Assembly (NCBI GenBank): GCA_018666155.1 | Contig: JABJAH010000013.1 | Span: forward strand, 1 to 48,076 | Length of the DNA: 48,076 nucleotides | Source of the DNA: Rhodospirillaceae bacterium | GTDB taxonomy: Bacteria; Pseudomonadota; Alphaproteobacteria; Rhodospirillales; Rhodospirillaceae | Direction of reading: 5' to 3' | In this document: piece after piece, positions 45,122 through 48,076 of the stretch | Numbering within the stretch: the stretch's first letter is position 1 | Layout of the letters: each line of letters begins with the position of its first letter | Program-made: the position numbers and the translations under genes | Notes under the pieces: generated by a model | What the model was told of the DNA's origin: nothing | Seen by the model: the letters and a program-made list of their open reading frames with translations, nothing else | The model's database searches: none

Positions 45122-47253
45122 CGACTCTCTACGATCAATTTTTCAAAGACATCTGATATTTCAGTGATGGCGGATCTATCGTTGAATAGTAAGGGCGCAC
45201 GTTCCCGAATTCGTTCTCGCACAGATGTCCTGAATACTTGGTCATGAACCAGGCGATAGGCGGTTTCGACATAGGCGTCCGCGCTATCGACCACGCAATC
45301 CATCACATCCATGCGTTTGTAGAAGGCGAGTGTATGTCGGCCTCGCATAAAGGCGCCAGGCCAGTGGACAATAGGGGTCCCTGTTATCAGGCTTTCGAGA
45401 CTGGTTTTCCCGCCGGACCAGTGGGGAATGTCTAAAAGAACATCAGCGCTGGCGAGTAGAGCTGTAAAATCACGACTTCTCACGCGCGGTAGGATTTTTA
45501 CCCGATGGATGTTGGCGCCCATGCTTTTCTCTAGCCGGCGCAAGAACACCTCATCCGCATGCGTATGGATGGTGAGAAAGTAAAGATGGGCGTCTGGATC
45601 TTTTTCCAACAATGCTACTGCAATCGAATCAAAGTCAGGATGAATCTTGTATAGGCTCTGGGCGCATAAATAGGCGGGCGTTTTGCGGTCCATGCCGAAA
45701 GTAGCGCGATCTGTTGCTACGCTTGGCATACTCGGTTCCGGCACACATATCGAAAGACCGTCAAGTTCAATGAGGGCCTCGCTATAATGGTTGTGGGATT
45801 CTTCAGGTTCCATAGCCGCGACGGATAGGAACCCATCCATATTCGGGATTCCGCTGGTTACAGGGTGCCCCCAACCCATTACCTGTACCGGCGCCGAACG
45901 AGCAAACGCAAGAAAGTAAACGAGGTCTTCCATCCCGATTTCTGGAAAATAGATCAGGTCTGTTTCTTCAGCGGCAACGATAGCGCGTGCTCGGGCCAGG
46001 TCATCGGGCAGATCAATAACACGATCTGCCATTGCCGCTATGATTGGGGCAACCGGATCTTCCAATGGCAGCACAGGACTGCGCAGCAGGATGATTTCGA
46101 AGCGGTCTCGATCCAAATGCTCGATCATGCCCCGGCATAAATATCCCACTGTATGACCACGCAGAAAACTTGAAAGTATACCGACACGGAATTTTTCCCG
46201 TTTCGAGGATTTCCCCACATGTGGTGCAATCGTCGCAAGGTCTGGACAACACTCAAGATAGAAACCGGCGATACGTTCCTGTAAATCCCGGTCGTTTTCG
46301 CCGTGGTACGCCAAATAAAAATTGGTGAATCCACCGGCGGTGTATGCGTCCTTAACTGGCCCACGTGGAAGGGCGTAAAGTGCGTCGTCAATTATCGCTC
46401 TATATTTAGCGATAGCATCAGAGCTCTTGTTGATTACGGGAAGGGTGAGGGCTGTCTTTAACCCTATAAGGGTTTTGAACTCTGGATCGATTTCGAGTTC
46501 CATAACGCGACGATACAAAGCGCGTGCGACATCCACGCGGCCATTTTTTTCTTCGGTTTCAGCAAGAAAATATAGCCCCTCAGGGTGATTTGGCTTCTGT
46601 TGCAAAAACAAAGAGAGTTGTTCGTGAGCGGCTTGAAGTTTGCGTACCGACAAATACGCTTGGCCAAGCGCTAGGCGTGCTCCAGCATTTTCAGGGTCAG
46701 AAAGAATCGCGCTCTCGCCCGATACAATGGCTAAACGTGGTTGCCCAACGGCTAGGCGTGCCTCGGTTAATAGTCTTAAAGTCTCACCATGTTTTGGACG
46801 TATTGTTGCTGCCTTGGTCAGCCAAGCTTCAGCTTCCTCCGTGCGTCCGATCGAGAGAAGAAGTCGACCACAGTTCATCGCGGCTACCGCATGACTAGGG
46901 TCTAATTCGAAAACGCGGCGGAAAATGGCCAATGATTCTTTGGGTTGATCGGATCGGCCGTAAGCTGCGCCAAGGATATTTAGAATGTCGGGATTATCTG
47001 GGTCTAGACGGTTGGCGGCCACCAATGCGTCAATGGCTTTTTCATTTTCAGTTTTGCGATATTGAATCGTGCCAAGTTTATAAAGAGGAAGAGCAGAGGT
47101 TGGCGCGATGCGGCACGCCTTCTCAAAATGAATCATGGCCTCGTCTAAAGCGCCCACCGCAAGAAAATCTTCGCCACGGCGTATGCAGGCAGCGAACAGG
47201 TCTTCACCATTTTTCGTTATGGGCGCATTAGGTTGATCTGGTGTCTCTGGCAT
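45097..47253 (-). CDS. TPR-GT41 glycosyltransferase, FlmG-like architecture
   Basis: A 718-residue cytosolic protein from the ATG at 47253 (the frame is open to an ATG at 47304; neither has a clear ribosome-binding site). Residues about 17-255 form some six to seven TPR units (for example PLYKLGTIQYRKTENEKAI, LNILGAAYGRSDQPKESL). The GT-B catalytic part follows: FRVGILSSFLRGHTVGYL, QVMGWGHPVTSGIPNMD, SLYKIHPDF with the UDP-pocket-type Lys, and PHWSGGKTSLESL with GTPIVHWPG. The donor loop (GHPVTSG rather than the YPGT of OGT) departs from GlcNAc-specific enzymes. FlmG of Caulobacter, a TPR-GT41 protein, transfers pseudaminate to flagellin, so a nonulosonate donor is plausible here. Confidence 0.85.
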   Translation of the reverse strand: MPETPDQPNAPITKNGEDLFAACIRRGEDFLAVGALDEAMIHFEKACRIAPTSALPLYKLGTIQYRKTENEKAIDALVAANRLDPDNPDILNILGAAYGRSDQPKESLAIFRRVFELDPSHAVAAMNCGRLLLSIGRTEEAEAWLTKAATIRPKHGETLRLLTEARLAVGQPRLAIVSGESAILSDPENAGARLALGQAYLSVRKLQAAHEQLSLFLQQKPNHPEGLYFLAETEEKNGRVDVARALYRRVMELEIDPEFKTLIGLKTALTLPVINKSSDAIAKYRAIIDDALYALPRGPVKDAYTAGGFTNFYLAYHGENDRDLQERIAGFYLECCPDLATIAPHVGKSSKREKFRVGILSSFLRGHTVGYLCRGMIEHLDRDRFEIILLRSPVLPLEDPVAPIIAAMADRVIDLPDDLARARAIVAAEETDLIYFPEIGMEDLVYFLAFARSAPVQVMGWGHPVTSGIPNMDGFLSVAAMEPEESHNHYSEALIELDGLSICVPEPSMPSVATDRATFGMDRKTPAYLCAQSLYKIHPDFDSIAVALLEKDPDAHLYFLTIHTHADEVFLRRLEKSMGANIHRVKILPRVRSRDFTALLASADVLLDIPHWSGGKTSLESLITGTPIVHWPGAFMRGRHTLAFYKRMDVMDCVVDSADAYVETAYRLVHDQVFRTSVRERIRERAPLLFNDRSAITEISDVFEKLIVESRQDTTEGT

Positions 47254-47337
47254 TTCGGACGTTGAAAGTGATGCGAATGGGGTGGCGCAAATATCATATA
47301 ACATTGCTGCGCTTCAGGAACTCTATAGGTTAGGGCT

Positions 47338-48076
47338 ATGGAGAACACCACACTTCCGTCGACGGACCCTTTTCAAGGGGCAGTCTCTGCCTACGAGAAT
47401 GGCGATCTTGCCGCCGCCATAATAGCAAGCGAAGCTTTGCTGGCGGAGAACGCTGAATTTGGAGATGCGCATAATTTGCTTTCTGCGATCGCTCAGGATC
47501 AAGGCCGCCTCGTCGATGCTGAGGCATATGCCAGAGCTGCCCTCCAGATTGACCCGAATAATCCTGTTTATCTCAATACCCTTGGCAACACGGTGCGGCG
47601 GCTTGGCCGCACAGATGAGGCGATCGATGTTTTTGAACTGGCCCGGCGTGGCATGCCTGACCAGCCCGACATCCTTTTTAATTTGGGCAATACCCTTCGC
47701 GACGCTGGCCGGTTTGACGAGGCCGCAGACGCCTTCCGCGCTAGCTTAGCCATCAGTCCGGGCGTGGTGCCGGCCTATAACAACCTTGCCATTACCCTTA
47801 AAGCGATGGGGGACCCCGAAGGTGCTGCAACGGTCTTGATAGAAGGCTTGGCTTATGCGCCAAAGTCGCCGGATTTACGGTTTAATTTGGGCAATGCGCT
47901 ACAGGCATCTGGCCGGCTAAATGCCGCCGAGGCGGCCTATCGTCGCGCCGTCGACCTTCGTCCGGAGCACGCTGATGCGTGGGTCAATCTGGGTGTTGTT
48001 TGCGCAGCTCAGAACGAAAACACAGATGCAGAAGAGTGCTTTCGTCATGCCATCACGCTCGACAAAAATTTGGCGC
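47338..48076 (+). CDS. TPR protein, N-terminal part (runs off the window)
   Basis: An open frame from the ATG at 47338 to the window end, 246 residues without a stop. It consists almost entirely of TPR units with the usual 34-residue period and Leu-Gly-N and Ala-x3-Ala/Pro positions: YLNTLGNTVRRLGRTDEAI, ILFNLGNTLRDAGRFDEAA, YNNLAITLKAMGDPEGAA, LRFNLGNALQASGRLNAAE, WVNLGVVCAAQNENTDAE. This looks like the front half of a third TPR-GT41 enzyme, but the catalytic part, if any, is beyond the edge. It is divergent from the preceding gene; the gap is 84 bp, or 33 bp if that gene starts at 47304. Confidence 0.85.
   Translation, partial: MENTTLPSTDPFQGAVSAYENGDLAAAIIASEALLAENAEFGDAHNLLSAIAQDQGRLVDAEAYARAALQIDPNNPVYLNTLGNTVRRLGRTDEAIDVFELARRGMPDQPDILFNLGNTLRDAGRFDEAADAFRASLAISPGVVPAYNNLAITLKAMGDPEGAATVLIEGLAYAPKSPDLRFNLGNALQASGRLNAAEAAYRRAVDLRPEHADAWVNLGVVCAAQNENTDAEECFRHAITLDKNLA

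Noticed and set aside
1..48076. tRNA, rRNA, CRISPR array, transposase, phage integrase or toxin-antitoxin genes
   Set aside because: No sequence with these features was recognised by reading; nearly all bases are taken up by the genes listed, and no gap exceeds about 190 bp.

Overview
The window reads as a contiguous piece of a Gram-negative alphaproteobacterial chromosome, most like the Rhodospirillales and relatives. The evidence is inferential. Two gene strings typical of that class are present: dnaJ...dapB-nth, and mutS-glnD-murJ-trpS followed by Usp/Nfu genes. Outer-membrane and peptidoglycan functions are also present (MsbA, MurJ, AmpG, a Bax-like glucosaminidase). Coding density is very high. 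No intergenic gap exceeds about 190 bp, and I found no rRNA, tRNA, insertion sequence, phage gene or CRISPR array.

Layout. 1-945: the 3' part of dnaJ. 953-3971: three genes between dnaJ and dapB, namely a prolyl-hydroxylase-like 2OG-Fe(II) oxygenase, a GT41 (O-GlcNAc-transferase-like) protein and a SAM methyltransferase. 4070-12067: housekeeping genes dapB, nth, bactofilin, an EI24/CysZ-like membrane protein, a PfkB kinase, typA, ampG and a DUF3891 protein. 12236-21129: mutS, a small membrane protein, glnD, murJ and trpS. 21135-26773: nitroreductase, polysaccharide deacetylase, Bax-like glucosaminidase, Nfu scaffold, and a TauE/SafE-TIGR02186-Usp operon. 26885-38102: a sugar-nucleotide block with a class III aminotransferase, fcl and gmd (GDP-L-fucose), then NeuC-, NeuA-, NeuB-, NeuD/PglD-, PtmE- and PtmA-type genes and a PglF-type membrane dehydratase, all for a nonulosonic (sialic-acid-like) acid. 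38198-39775: purH. 39796-45121: an MFS transporter, a Gfo/Idh oxidoreductase and a DegT aminotransferase, divergent from an MsbA-type ABC exporter. 45097-48076: a large TPR-GT41 glycosyltransferase, and a divergent TPR gene that runs off the window.

How the genes work together. The main theme of the right half is surface and protein glycosylation. The NeuC/NeuA/NeuB core would give a CMP-activated nonulosonate. The CBS-nucleotidyltransferase (PtmE type) and PtmA-type reductase point to the GDP-linked legionaminic acid route known from Campylobacter rather than plain N-acetylneuraminate, but no obvious C4 (LegC/PglE-type) aminotransferase lies in the block. The TPR-GT41 protein resembles, in architecture, the FlmG-type flagellin glycosyltransferase of Caulobacter, so the locus may activate a nonulosonate and attach it to flagellin or another protein. 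Separately, the oxidoreductase/aminotransferase pair next to msbA fits GnnA/GnnB, which make the 2,3-diamino sugar for amide-linked lipid A. These pathway assignments are inferences from families and gene context; the family calls themselves are mostly secure.
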